Assembly: GCA_001643675.2 (NCBI GenBank)
Contig: LSRY02000057.1
Coordinates: 436,501-500,500 of the forward strand
Direction of reading: 5' to 3'
DNA length: 64,000 nt
Source: Monocercomonoides exilis
Lineage: Eukaryota > Preaxostyla > Oxymonadida > Polymastigidae
Part shown: positions 57,401 through 64,000 of the stretch, piece after piece
Layout: every line of letters begins with the position of its first letter
Position numbering within the stretch: the stretch's first letter is position 1
Notes under the pieces: generated by a model
The model's database searches: none
The model's input: the letters and a program-made list of their open reading frames with translations, nothing else
What the model was told of the DNA's origin: nothing
Program-made: the position numbers and the translations under genes

Positions 57401-60286
57401 AGAATGATGAAGAGAAGAAGAAGAGAGGCAAAGAAATTGGAGAGGAAGCAAATGCGAACAGAACTTATGAGAAGACAGAGAGAACAAGAGCTGATGGAAA
57501 GAGAGGACATTAAAGAACAAAAGAAAAAAGCAGGCTCTCATTTAGCAGGATCTGAAGTTCCACGCCAAGTTCAGGAAGGCAGAAACGAAACTGTTGGTGC
57601 TGTATCTCAAAATGACAATCAGGTGAACATTGAAAATCTAAGCAGCAAAGAATTAGTGAGCACAAATCTATCAGTACGCCGGGAGGTGGACGTTGTTGAG
57701 AGCGAAACAGAAAGTGAAAGCGATTCATCTGACTTGGAATGGATAGACTTTGATGAGTTCAGATTTCCTTATCTTCCTTCACCGTCTCTCTTTGACTCTC
57801 CTGTACACACGGCACAACCGACGCCAACTATTTCACCAGCTCCTGCACAGAAAGCAAATGTAGACACACAAATTGAATCAGTTCCTAAGCCTCAATCGTC
57901 AGATGCATCAAATCAACAAGCATCTTCACTTGGAAAGGAAGGTACTGTATCAGAAAGAAAAGAAGAGAAACCGGAAATTATCTCATCAACTTCAACACAA
58001 CAATCAACCGAATCTCAGCAGACGAAAACTAACAATGCAAATTTAGTTAAAGTCAATGAAGAAGTTTCTAAACAACCTGAAACAACTCCAAAGCGATTGT
58101 CAGCCAAGATGCTTCAGGCGATGGATGTGGAAGAACAACGAGAAAGGGAAGAAATAAAGGCAAAACTCGGATGGCGCGAGAGGAGAACAGACGAATCATC
58201 CAGCTCGTATGGCGGAGGAGCTGGAGAAAGAGGAGAAGAGCACAGGCGAGGAAGAGGGAGAGGACGAGGAAGAGGAGATCATAGAAGAGGATCGAGCACG
58301 AGGGATGGAGATCGAGCAAGGGTTAGAGGAAGCGGAAGAGGAGCATTTTCAAATCAGATGGATCATGCAAATCGTTCTGCCTCAGAAACAGCTGTCATGT
58401 GGATGAAAAAGAGGATTCGAGAAAGAGAGTTTCTTTTGGAATCAGACGCATGGGCTGCAACAGAAGAAGCACTTCACATGAACCCATTTGCTGAGGAGAC
58501 CATATTCCAAGTTGGCAATGACTTGACAGATGAACACAAATACACAGCAATTGACGAAGCCAACATGAAAGAAGATTTAGAAAGTCAAAAATTGATTGAT
58601 ATGTTTAAAACCACTCAAATTGAAAAATCAGGCGATCTGTCTGGAATGCAAACTTCTCCAGGTGAGGAGAACAAAGAAACAGAAGAAAAAACACGAGGAC
58701 GAAGAGGGAGAGGAAAAAGAGGGAGAGGAAGAGGAAGACTTCGGGGAAGAAGAGGAGGAAGTGAAATGGAAAATGATTTAACAGGCAATGATATGAATGC
58801 GGAAATTATGAGCGAAGAAGACACAGAAAGGATGATGATGAGCGTATTTGATCAACAATGCAAGCCAGATGCTTCAGGCGGTTTCCCAGAGCCATCGACA
58901 TTTTTAAATCAAGGAATTTCAACTGGATATGAATTTGCAGACTTCAGTCCAAGTTCGTTTAATTTACCAATTGAGGGAGTTAAAGAAAGGCTTGGGGCAT
59001 CAGCTGGAAAAGGTTATCAAGTTAATGAAATCAGCGAAGTCGGTGCAATGATGCCAAAGATTGAAGAGCAACAATTTATAAACGCTCCATTTGCAAGATG
59101 GGATTCAAATAAAATGCTAATACCAGAAGAAGAAGTATTTGGTGCGCCCATGTTAACTGGCGACGCATTTGGGAGATCTCTGTCTGTCGATGCTGGTGAA
59201 AGATGGTTGCGTTGGAGAGGATCCGTGAATGAAGAAGACGGTGATTGGTTGACAAATGAATTCTCGATTAATTCATGGGGTGATGGCAGCGGTAATCAGA
59301 TCAAAGAATTTGAGCCTGATAATTCGAAGGACTCTCTGACGGAGCAAAACGACTCTGATAATTTGGAACATGGCCGCTGGGTTGAAGGGGAAGAAGAGAA
59401 ATGGCAGAGAAGGAGAAGATTTGTTCAACACGAAGAAGCAACTTCTGTTCACACAGCTATTGGAAGTCACTTAATTAGCACTCAACATAATCCCCATGAA
59501 GTTCATATGCCTGCAGCTTTCACTACATCTTCAACTTTGCCATCAAATCAACTGCTTCCAATTACGAGTATCATTGGAGGAAGAGGGAGTTGGGGAATGC
59601 GATGGAGGGAAAGCGGAAGAGGAAAGTGGCGCGAGCGTCAAGAAAACAGAAGAGCATTCAGAGAACGAAAGGAGTGGGGAATATGGGGAACAATGGATAA
59701 GAGAGAACGAAGAATGGCTGAATTGGGTGTAATTATGGAAGAGGAAGTTGATGGAGATGAATTTGCGCAAATGGATGAATATGAAGATGAATACATCGAA
59801 GGAGACTTTCAATCCGAATCCCTTCCTTATCTCTCAGATAGAGTTGGAAGATCAACCGGAGAAAGAGATATCACTGAATTTGACAGTGAAAAAGATTTTG
59901 GACAATCTTATGATGCAGAAAAGCATGGGAGCAAGACAAATGCAGGAGTAACGAGTTTTTATTCCCACGTGAAACAGAGCAATAAAGAGTTATTTGAAGG
60001 AAAAGAGAACTCTTTGAACGAAAAATTGCGTAGAAGCAAAACACGTATGAAACGAAGTCGCATGAATTTTCCTGAGAACAAGTCTCATCCTTCAAAATCA
60101 ACATTTGATGGAGAGAGTTTGAATGATGAAGCTTCAAAAATAGCTCATTTTAGTGGCTTCTCAAAAGGAAGGGGAAAAGAAAATGATCGGGAAAAGAGGA
60201 AAAGAGGAAGAGGAAGAAGAAGAGGAGGCGGAAGAGGAAGAGGAAACAATCAGGATGAACTTAACGTAGCGAATCAGAAAACTTGA
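48452..60286 (+). CDS. Giant Trf4/TENT4-type non-canonical poly(A) polymerase with low-complexity insertions
   Basis: An uninterrupted 3,944-codon frame ending TGA. I use ATG 48452, since the upstream in-frame codon 48428 is GTG; ATG 48626 (MEENSNDII) is an alternative start. The nucleotidyltransferase motif VYGSMTTGLYLPQGDADL gives Gly147-Ser148 and the metal-binding Asp159 and Asp161. VKHIDVTGDISVDVS supplies the third carboxylate (Asp317). LRPLLLFLKVFL, TGGMGSYLLTLLVVSHFQ (about 545), LGVLLFTFFHLYALRFPY (about 611) and LCVEDP (886-891) are the PAP-associated parts of the Cid1/Trf4 family. Relatives adenylate or uridylate RNA 3' ends, for example in nuclear TRAMP-type surveillance. Here the core is split by a Ser-rich, a PQ-repeat and a charged insertion. 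Residues 1150-3944 are mainly Ser/Pro/Gln/Glu low complexity with RGRGRG or RRGRG tracts near 3250-3300, 3415-3440 and 3913-3933, likely RNA-binding. Family lengths are usually below 1,000 residues. Confidence 0.85.
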   Translation: MDEKLIDSVQTTCCKNRTYLHSYLRPTSISRTIYLCPNPSLIFTEFDLQKAYTLSFPAMEENSNDIISSYLSSIKKEIYENYPWAISSFFSYIDAKDPMDALTFELQDFTKFMSPTLTEYLFRRHVVDRVSRVVNDCWPKAQLHVYGSMTTGLYLPQGDADLSILGLPNGLPQFRIQNRNKILPLTPHLYFQDLMGFDRKKECLSSPRQVSFTQTISSLLATASSISKNSNFQPSSLRNTSAPFSPPSSAISPNLSSSSMAHSIFSPMTNQQMVVASLLHLSHNLSSHPEAKDVVCLSNARVPVVKHIDVTGDISVDVSAGAADGIINSWLVRLWVVGTEEAAESGSEETAPEDQAPHAPNDAMETRNSQLSNENGNCPLTVANPKPTRTLSPIVFDAAPVPLEGMEQTNNKKKERENTASDELSLTTDTLMPSFVNAGNAQTLEHENTNQNEKQQQNQQQPQPQPQPQPQPQPQLQPQKTTQSFQAAQPALTANPTGSKQTAPDTKSDSSCASANNIPFSSALRPLLLFLKVFLISQRVSEPYTGGMGSYLLTLLVVSHFQMWSRNYGQERKNRQAKRQSQNQSQNQAPFQTQNTTKTTEQASIDQQPPSLGVLLFTFFHLYALRFPYRTHGISVRGRGFYFTRDTWQREKEKSREKEREWEQSVREIAEIVEYKDSALPFRADSPWRDATEHKDLQTERGNIFSDVAVERERDGDRERIVEWRDRMQCDGIKPPPLSVFNNRSVLEEMAVPSLSRSSSSSSSSSSNDDELLSEAALPDKSFDPHSTSEPSAFSQKDQMHSFQSSACDTTTNAAVNINTTPTKQHNLIYQQSFTPTSNRSLSSSPSSSPTRSHHHSRARSPFLCVPYSTLPVSTSVLSAAIPLTLCVEDPQHPSVNIGATCWNFSAVHSAFVAGLWALMAPWELWKRKKECELQDELIASLPIKDTNTDVNTNSVCEEVMIQNRRNAQNENQNNGIDSVVLSSSKEDDVPQQLNNDNNTHNNSISSPANQTSDNTPKHNHSSTHSQQQVECCCRFPSSSLAGSSQLPPLSPPLPSLTSPPPEFTALLPLPLASSAHPSTNTSLPFTSSRSPAAFTAPPVPLDSPFTRSTSSSTTHATSTTTTTSSSSLASSLSSSSSSSLTSSPNHHPPVISSKHPTILSRLASLTPAFTQWRSELNGRVWKDMEAEWDELCETHREALRKEMMEMEKKKNAKREKTRRKRMERKMKLRQKELLSLIDTQQKTAEGAVASSDRENGAAIKTDKGNDTTIESSASKDKSSEHSLVVLVDRNTQEKMADEESNNQQNSRNSTPLLTKTSQVNGNEEEGDDSDKSDMCDGDDASSFSSAVSGAFSVVSSRSVTPSGTPRKKRRRRRRSKKRLEQLETNNKEIVGNLNYSVDANESASVGEAGNVSESSNSVFIQPQTHSSNHTDIHSEHSNASQMEFLRQKLELLQNAGSDQESVSSCSSEHSSAAPSSFAFTNSKADIQTPPNSIVSSAESFEGTSSDAADEAKDLNTISIHCESLTITQPSKQTTSTNSSSSSHNISSSTQALPPAPLSSSSSSSSSSSSNSSSSLSHSVQKSSSSSSRSSSSPNSVPFAPIPRRVPPLLPPTANHSTSFSISRLASSSPTLSFPSQNGSPLITQSQQLSPQLPPTSSTQPPSLQSLQSLPSLSSSPSAASFALPPLPSSPSIKRRAASPLSSSLPLTHRSVSPLPSTSQQAFHLYSSHSSATAPSTSATSPSSSLPNNANNSVSFHQVSVPSLSISSSSTSPSSSSSFSSSFFPSSSSSSSSNSRSSSPSLLSCMSNGRYSSSPTPSTASSSGASMSPPLTPSSLNTYQSGMTSPSSPSCMTPTVYSPSFPPLSSYLSQLAQTIVADSHAFDEENADILLADFFASTTPSAHSEEFQRKGTKENGEAGKQSCSQNENSYLANDGAAAGIDFGVSQGMNYSQSPFHLFEETKKASKGDGMTNEDIISMSPRSAFVSLRAQTTQNNGISLQSTTNNATTNTSKQSSTATTAQTASSNASMPSSSSSSSSSSSSQLFTSVLSDCFPFEPLFAPRHRLQFDPNALVIESETQLYPSSFTPYLFPTFAPIPKIPRPLAIEPVTLTPNSLAPINRPPISSPPPLFSLTPNSFSPAPTSSPPPSFSPFAFSVSSQLQSSLHQWQLALPRRPFSFAAQRLVSHPFFAPVLESLISSAYSRSSGAKGDAMNSSQQNISSSRNADAQTSNQIQTQTQNIPSSSSSSSSSISSSSLQQTIPKSEKTIDSPNDSTSHPAIASSPLPIFSPTTIVKPLPITLNPTTPPFQPRGRLPVASTPSLLSSSSAAPSSSSPPAVDPSFSPFISQSFPDPVKSPPTSRSASLTSQTINQPPTKQPPLLLTVTQFPSVSHITVSNRQSSPAASSSPSFSSSSSSSSAVSPSPSPVSSPSRNSSKNLIKKQASNSSQYSSTSQALSFQLLDPSPPPSPLSMLSSQSSNTPTKTAASAGHSKLAQQTEQHSNTSASSSSVSASQSSNSTSYSSIAASSTVSTTNKKASNNQPETVSVPKVVKTLSAESVPFVPGSKKLSSIIASSQAQSNSSETLPASSSSASSSTQPAASAQPGSKTVYQTARKLDVNGAALAPLLPTPTPKFQVKLGANRTASVTTSFSSPNNSSSLPSAQSDAVASSESNGNYPSSLASSSPPPSEISSTNSATSSEEGGEAINVSSQTYTTNENEKDIKNTEEKQNILDSKIQSDNSQITVPEDSSSSMLSAAPSVSTAIAGKVAGNAHLPLSEHHIHHSLTPNSLAPIPPDEYEDNAEAEKEESDKQSSNEALSADSPLEYDIESDDYDTDDDDLSFVVEEKGEMLKEMFDEPESDNSPSPGSQQLRHLQRKDVRSTSPTLSLTLSLSDSSPPSSPIPADLSNLELSSTISQSHSRHRRHQQSLTNSPNTSSPSSFSFTPPLSSPNKKQTSTASDVQTTLLSDEALLFDLFDEADEITWRMMKRRRREAKKLERKQMRTELMRRQREQELMEREDIKEQKKKAGSHLAGSEVPRQVQEGRNETVGAVSQNDNQVNIENLSSKELVSTNLSVRREVDVVESETESESDSSDLEWIDFDEFRFPYLPSPSLFDSPVHTAQPTPTISPAPAQKANVDTQIESVPKPQSSDASNQQASSLGKEGTVSERKEEKPEIISSTSTQQSTESQQTKTNNANLVKVNEEVSKQPETTPKRLSAKMLQAMDVEEQREREEIKAKLGWRERRTDESSSSYGGGAGERGEEHRRGRGRGRGRGDHRRGSSTRDGDRARVRGSGRGAFSNQMDHANRSASETAVMWMKKRIREREFLLESDAWAATEEALHMNPFAEETIFQVGNDLTDEHKYTAIDEANMKEDLESQKLIDMFKTTQIEKSGDLSGMQTSPGEENKETEEKTRGRRGRGKRGRGRGRLRGRRGGSEMENDLTGNDMNAEIMSEEDTERMMMSVFDQQCKPDASGGFPEPSTFLNQGISTGYEFADFSPSSFNLPIEGVKERLGASAGKGYQVNEISEVGAMMPKIEEQQFINAPFARWDSNKMLIPEEEVFGAPMLTGDAFGRSLSVDAGERWLRWRGSVNEEDGDWLTNEFSINSWGDGSGNQIKEFEPDNSKDSLTEQNDSDNLEHGRWVEGEEEKWQRRRRFVQHEEATSVHTAIGSHLISTQHNPHEVHMPAAFTTSSTLPSNQLLPITSIIGGRGSWGMRWRESGRGKWRERQENRRAFRERKEWGIWGTMDKRERRMAELGVIMEEEVDGDEFAQMDEYEDEYIEGDFQSESLPYLSDRVGRSTGERDITEFDSEKDFGQSYDAEKHGSKTNAGVTSFYSHVKQSNKELFEGKENSLNEKLRRSKTRMKRSRMNFPENKSHPSKSTFDGESLNDEASKIAHFSGFSKGRGKENDREKRKRGRGRRRGGGRGRGNNQDELNVANQKT

Positions 60287-60432
60287 GGTTAAGTGTTGTT
60301 CAGTACAGATCAAAACAGAGTTCTCTTGTTCATTTACTTTGGTAACCTTTTTTTAACATTTTTGAAAATTAGAATGTTTCATTTTTTGTGGAAAAGCAAA
60401 CAATTAATGCTTCTTTTTGTATTATTTTATTA

Positions 60433-60438
60433 AATAAA
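60433..60438 (+). promoter_or_regulatory. Candidate poly(A) signal of the Trf4-like gene
   Basis: AATAAA lies 147 bp after the TGA, in an AT-rich stretch followed by T-rich sequence. Motif-only call. Confidence 0.4.
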
Positions 60439-61079
60439 GTTTATTGTTGTTATTTTTTCTTATTTCTGTTTTTGATTTAAGTTTGTTAAGAACCAACCGA
60501 ATTATTTGCATTTATTTGAGAAAAGATACAGATAATGCGTGTCATTATTTTTAAAAATACATTTTCTCTTTTTAAATATAGGTTTGAGAGTTCACTTTTG
60601 TTATTGACAAATAAACACATAAATGTTTTATCTCCCTTCACAGTGAAATTTATCATGAACACAATCTCAAGCATCGTTCTTTTAAACAATTATCAATATT
60701 ATTTCTTTTGGATTAAAATGCATTTTCAAAGGAAAAAAAACATTTGATAAATCTTCACCCCGAAAAAAGTTATGATTTCAAAAATTATCTCCAAAATTCA
60801 TTATGCTCCAAACTTTTTCTGCTATTTTCTCACAAAATGCTATGTATTATCACACAAAAAAATCTTACAAAAAATGTTGTAAGTGATACAGATTCAAAAA
60901 TGCTGCTTTTAATATAATTCTTTAAAACTTCAAAATACGTTCAATTTTCAACATAATTCTAACCTGAATGAAAAAAGGCAACGTCTTATCCCAAACTATT
61001 TCAACTGTCAAATCATTATGATATAAAATTAATAAAGTGCCAATATGTGAAATAGTCTCATCTAATAGTTAAGTTTGTT

Positions 61080-61385
61080 AGCTGCTGAAAAGTGCTGATT
61101 GGCTTTCAGTACTTCAAAAAACCTTTTTTACATGTTCAACAAAATTTGTTCACAATTTGTTTTTTTTATTTTTGCTTATTACACATTGAGAAATTTCGTT
61201 TTTTTGTGAAATTTGAAAGGACTTTTACCAGCCAACCAGGCAACTCCCTAAAAATAAATGACTCGTTTTGAATAGCGTTTACTTTTCAAGATTTATTTTA
61301 TAAATTCTTTTTTGAACGAACAATTTTTTTCATTTTATTTTTTCGTTTCATTTTTATAACATTACATTAAAGCAAATTTATTTAT
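61080..61385 (+). repeat. Left arm of a perfect 306-bp inverted repeat
   Basis: Starts AGCTGCTGAAAAGTGCTGAT and is matched by the reverse complement of 61948-62253. Every paired position sums to 123333, so there is no net indel, and I saw no mismatch in the blocks compared. The arms are separated by 562 bp. Confidence 0.92.
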
Positions 61386-61440
61386 TTCGTTGCAAATATT
61401 ATGAAAAGAGATAATTAAATAAAAATATTTATATGTATAT

Positions 61441-61707
61441 TTGACTAAATATTTCACTTCATGCATTTTCATATAAATATTATGCACATTTCATTGATTT
61501 TTTCAGATCAAAAAACTCAATAAAAATGTGTCCATTTTCTGACATACTCGAAATGTCACAATTCTCTATGTTTTGATTTCGAAGATGCCTGCTTTCGGAT
61601 ATGAAAATCATATTTATTTTGAAATCTGAGAAAGCAAAACGATGTCATGAGCTGAGCAATTTTTCGATGCCCAGTGCAAAAAAGCTTGAAAGTCTGTATT
61701 TTCCCCT
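61441..61707 (+). repeat. Dispersed noncoding repeat family, copy C
   Basis: Carries the blocks CACTTCATGCATTTTCAT, AATGTGTCCATTTT, GATATGAAAATCA, AATCTGAGAAAG and CTTGAAAGTCTGTATTTTC in the same order as copies A and B. It sits inside the spacer of the 306-bp inverted repeat. Confidence 0.7.
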
Positions 61708-61947
61708 ATATCAAAAATAATAAACATTCCTTTAGTGAATTGTGTAAAAAGGGATTCATTTTAGTGATGTGTTTGTCTCCAGCTTAACTTCATAACAAAA
61801 TTTTGATTATTAATAAAAATAAATTGGTATCATTTGTCCTTTCTTGACAATAAGACATTTTTGATTCTCAACTTTTAATGTTCATCATTATTTGATTATT
61901 AATTTTTCACATCATTTTATAACTTTTTTTTTTAAATTAACAAAGAT

Positions 61948-62253
61948 ATAAATAAATTTGCTTTAATGTAATGTTATAAAAATGAAACGAAAAAATAAAA
62001 CGAAAAAAATTGTTCGTTCAAAAAAGAATTTATAAAATAAATCTTGAAAAGTAAACGCTATTCAAAACGAGTCATTTATTTTTAGGGAGTTGCCTGGTTG
62101 GCTGGTAAAAGTCCTTTCAAATTTCACAAAAAAACGAAATTTCTCAATGTGTAATAAGCAAAAATAAAAAAAACAAATTGTGAACAAATTTTGTTGAACA
62201 TGTAAAAAAGGTTTTTTGAAGTACTGAAAGCCAATCAGCACTTTTCAGCAGCT
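61948..62253 (-). repeat. Right arm of the perfect 306-bp inverted repeat
   Basis: Reverse complement of 61080-61385. Outside the arms a related segment occurs on both sides in direct orientation (AAAGTGCCAATATGTGA near 61036 and AAAGTGCCAATTGGTGA near 62270), which could be an imperfect flanking duplication. Confidence 0.92.
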
Positions 62254-62376
62254 GGCAGGCTTCAACAAAAAAAGTGCCAATTGGTGATATCGTCTAATTT
62301 TTAAAGTTGAACCTAAATCATGTTTTCTCGTGCAAGAAAACGAAAGTTAACAAAAAAAAAAAAAAAAAAAAAAAAA

Positions 62377-62407
<31 letters not shown>

Positions 62408-62711
62408 TAAGAAAAATAAAAAGACAATCTTGAGTGGTATAAAATTTTCTATTTATTATCTCTTTCTATTTTACAAAAACATGCCCCATAAACAAAATAT
62501 TTCTCACAAATGTCTTTTTTAGCATTCAGATTAAGCAAAGGGAAAGCTATAAAATTGGCTGCAGGGGTTTATAGCAATTTCAATTATTAATTGTTGTTTC
62601 ATTAAAATTAATTTTCATGCGGACAATTCACAATTTGCTTCCATTTTTTCATTTGTTTCAAAAAATGCGTTTCATTTTCATGATTTTATTTGAATGTGAC
62701 AGAACAAAAAA

Positions 62712-64000
62712 ATGAATGAAGAGAAAAGCAAATGTTTGCGATGATTGTTATTATAAATTAAGTTTCCAAAATTTCTGATATTCAACAGCTATTGACAGAT
62801 TGGAGGAATTGACAAACAAATTGACGTTTGCACGTTTTCTCAATTAAAATTGCTTTTCCATTTTTTAGCAGCGGAACGACATTGACTAAACATCAGAACT
62901 TACTCGAAAGTTCAAATGAAATTCAAGACATTATCATGAAATACAAAGGAAAAATGGATGTGGTTCCTGCAAGCATTTTGCACTCATTGATAAAAGCATG
63001 CAGCAGCGTTTTCAATTTCACAAATAATGAAGAAGAGATGAGAGTTTTTGCATCGATTTTAGAGATTATTTTAAATCCAGGATCATATTCTAACAGCTTT
63101 TGCGCTTTAAAGCAAAAAAAAGTCTCAACCAATGCCAGAGAACAACATGAATTTCATAACTGGATAAATATAAGAAGGACTGTTGGAGTTTCATATTATT
63201 CAACATCGCCTCTTCTCCACGACATTATAAATGATGGAAAGGCTATTCCTGCAATTGTCAAACAGATCCAAGCATCTGAAAGCGATGAAACTTTGAGTGT
63301 TTTTGGGAAAATACTATTTCACTTTGCCAGATTGGCAGAAAAAGGAGAGTTCAACCTGATGGCTGAACAGGGGTTTTTTGACGGAATTAAAATCCTTTTA
63401 GTTCAATGTGATTCGATTGATTGCCTGCATTTCACTCTTAGCGCAATTATACACTGCATGACGAGGCTTAAGCATTTGACGTACAAGCTTTGCACTGATA
63501 TTTCGAAGGAACTAAGAAGTCTCGACTTTATACATGCGGTTCTTGCAATAGCGTTGGGTTTGCGAAAAAGAAGTCAGCTTCATGAAAAGAATGCAAAAGA
63601 GTATCAAAATTTCTACCTTTATTCCAGGATGCACAGCGAGGAAGAATTTATTTCAAAATACTTTTCAAATGACCATGGATGCGAAATGACTCGAAGAAAG
63701 AAGACTAGGGAAACACAATCAAAGAAGAAAACAGCAACTCAAACAAAGAAAAACATCAAAAAAATGACAGACTCAAAACGAAAGCAGAAGAATCAAAAAA
63801 TAGAAATGCCCAAAGGAGAAGAAGATTTGATAATTATCGAAGACGATAAATCGGGTGAATCATTTCTTTCCTCTTCTTCTTCGTCAACAGCCACAGAACA
63901 GTGTTATGGAGACAGCAGCAATGAGAAACACGTTCGCCTTCCTCTGAATATTCGGCTTGAAGCAGCTCGAATTATTTTCTCTCTTGACTTTTGTGGATAT
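62712..64000 (+). CDS. Unrecognised protein, 5' part only; probable helical-repeat N-terminus and basic, Ser-rich tail
   Basis: Three exons are visible: 62712-62733, 62789-62825, and 62869 to the window end. Phases match, both donors read GTTTGC and acceptors are CAACAG and TTTTAG. The start reads MNEEKSKSIDRLEELTNKLT, a likely coiled coil. The long third exon stays open to base 64000, so the gene is cut at its 3' side (about 397 codons seen). Residues up to about 290 look alpha-helical, with amphipathic stretches such as SVFGKILFHFARLAEKGEF and LSAIIHCMTRLKHLTYKLC, suggesting ARM/HEAT-like repeats. Then comes a very basic KKTRETQSKKKTATQTKK segment, an acidic EEDLIIIEDD patch and a Ser run. 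LNIRLEAARIIFSLDFCGY suggests the helical part resumes. I do not recognise the family. Confidence 0.7.

Larger units (their letters stand above)
60287..62711. other. 2.4-kb gene-free region
   Basis: AT-rich DNA between the Trf4-like gene and the partial gene at the right edge. It holds the 306-bp inverted repeat and copy C of the dispersed element. A run of A followed by AAT repeats lies at 62349-62404. No RNA gene or supported coding exon was seen. Confidence 0.65.

Overview
The window looks like nuclear DNA of a protist. Several genes carry short spliceosomal introns (about 40 to 230 bp), intergenic DNA is very AT-rich, the standard stop codons TAA, TAG and TGA are all used, and huge serine-rich proteins sit beside compact housekeeping genes. 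Giant beta-helix surface proteins with one membrane helix and a degenerate cytoplasmic kinase domain, together with these introns, suggest an oxymonad or other Preaxostyla flagellate such as Blattamonas. That placement is inference, not proof.

Layout. (1) 1-20037: two giant surface-receptor genes face each other tail to tail. About 8.27 kb of each, covering the last 80 percent of the gene and its 3' flank, forms a near-perfect palindrome (arms 1699-9972 and 10171-18439, 198-bp spacer). The plus copy is open; the minus copy has six one-base homopolymer frameshifts. The 5' ends outside the palindrome are different but related, so two different ectodomain tips are attached to identical bodies. 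(2) 20595-22651: a decayed Tc1/mariner-pogo type DNA transposon with TIRs and a TA target duplication. (3) 22796-25059 minus: a 600-residue alkaline-phosphatase-superfamily enzyme in six exons. (4) 25239-41615 minus: a ten-exon gene for a protein of about 5,048 residues ending in a RalGAP-alpha/tuberin-like Rap-GAP domain that seems to lack the catalytic asparagine. (5) 41940-42164 minus: a 60-residue secreted cysteine-rich peptide in two exons, too small for ordinary gene calling. (6) 42165-45803: gene-free AT-rich DNA with microsatellite, minisatellite, hairpin and dispersed repeats. (7) 45804-48210: a compact cluster of cyclin Y-like (minus), SERF (plus) and an ATRAP-like membrane protein (minus). 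(8) 48452-60286 plus: an uninterrupted 3,944-codon gene for a Trf4/TENT4-type poly(A) polymerase with long low-complexity insertions and C-terminal RGG-like tracts. (9) 60287-62711: gene-free DNA with a perfect 306-bp inverted repeat. (10) 62712-64000 plus: the first three exons of an unrecognised, probably helical-repeat protein that runs off the window.

Exon structures were built by hand from GT-AG sites, reading-frame phase and, where possible, family motifs. For the phosphatase, cyclin, SERF, cysteine-rich peptide and Rap-GAP genes the exon lengths add to an exact open frame; for the ATRAP-like gene they do so only after one apparent extra base in an A run is removed. The housekeeping genes do not form one pathway. 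The strongest genome-biology signal is the palindromic receptor pair, which looks like recent duplication or gene conversion of a surface receptor, with homopolymer-only differences that could also reflect imperfect long-read consensus.
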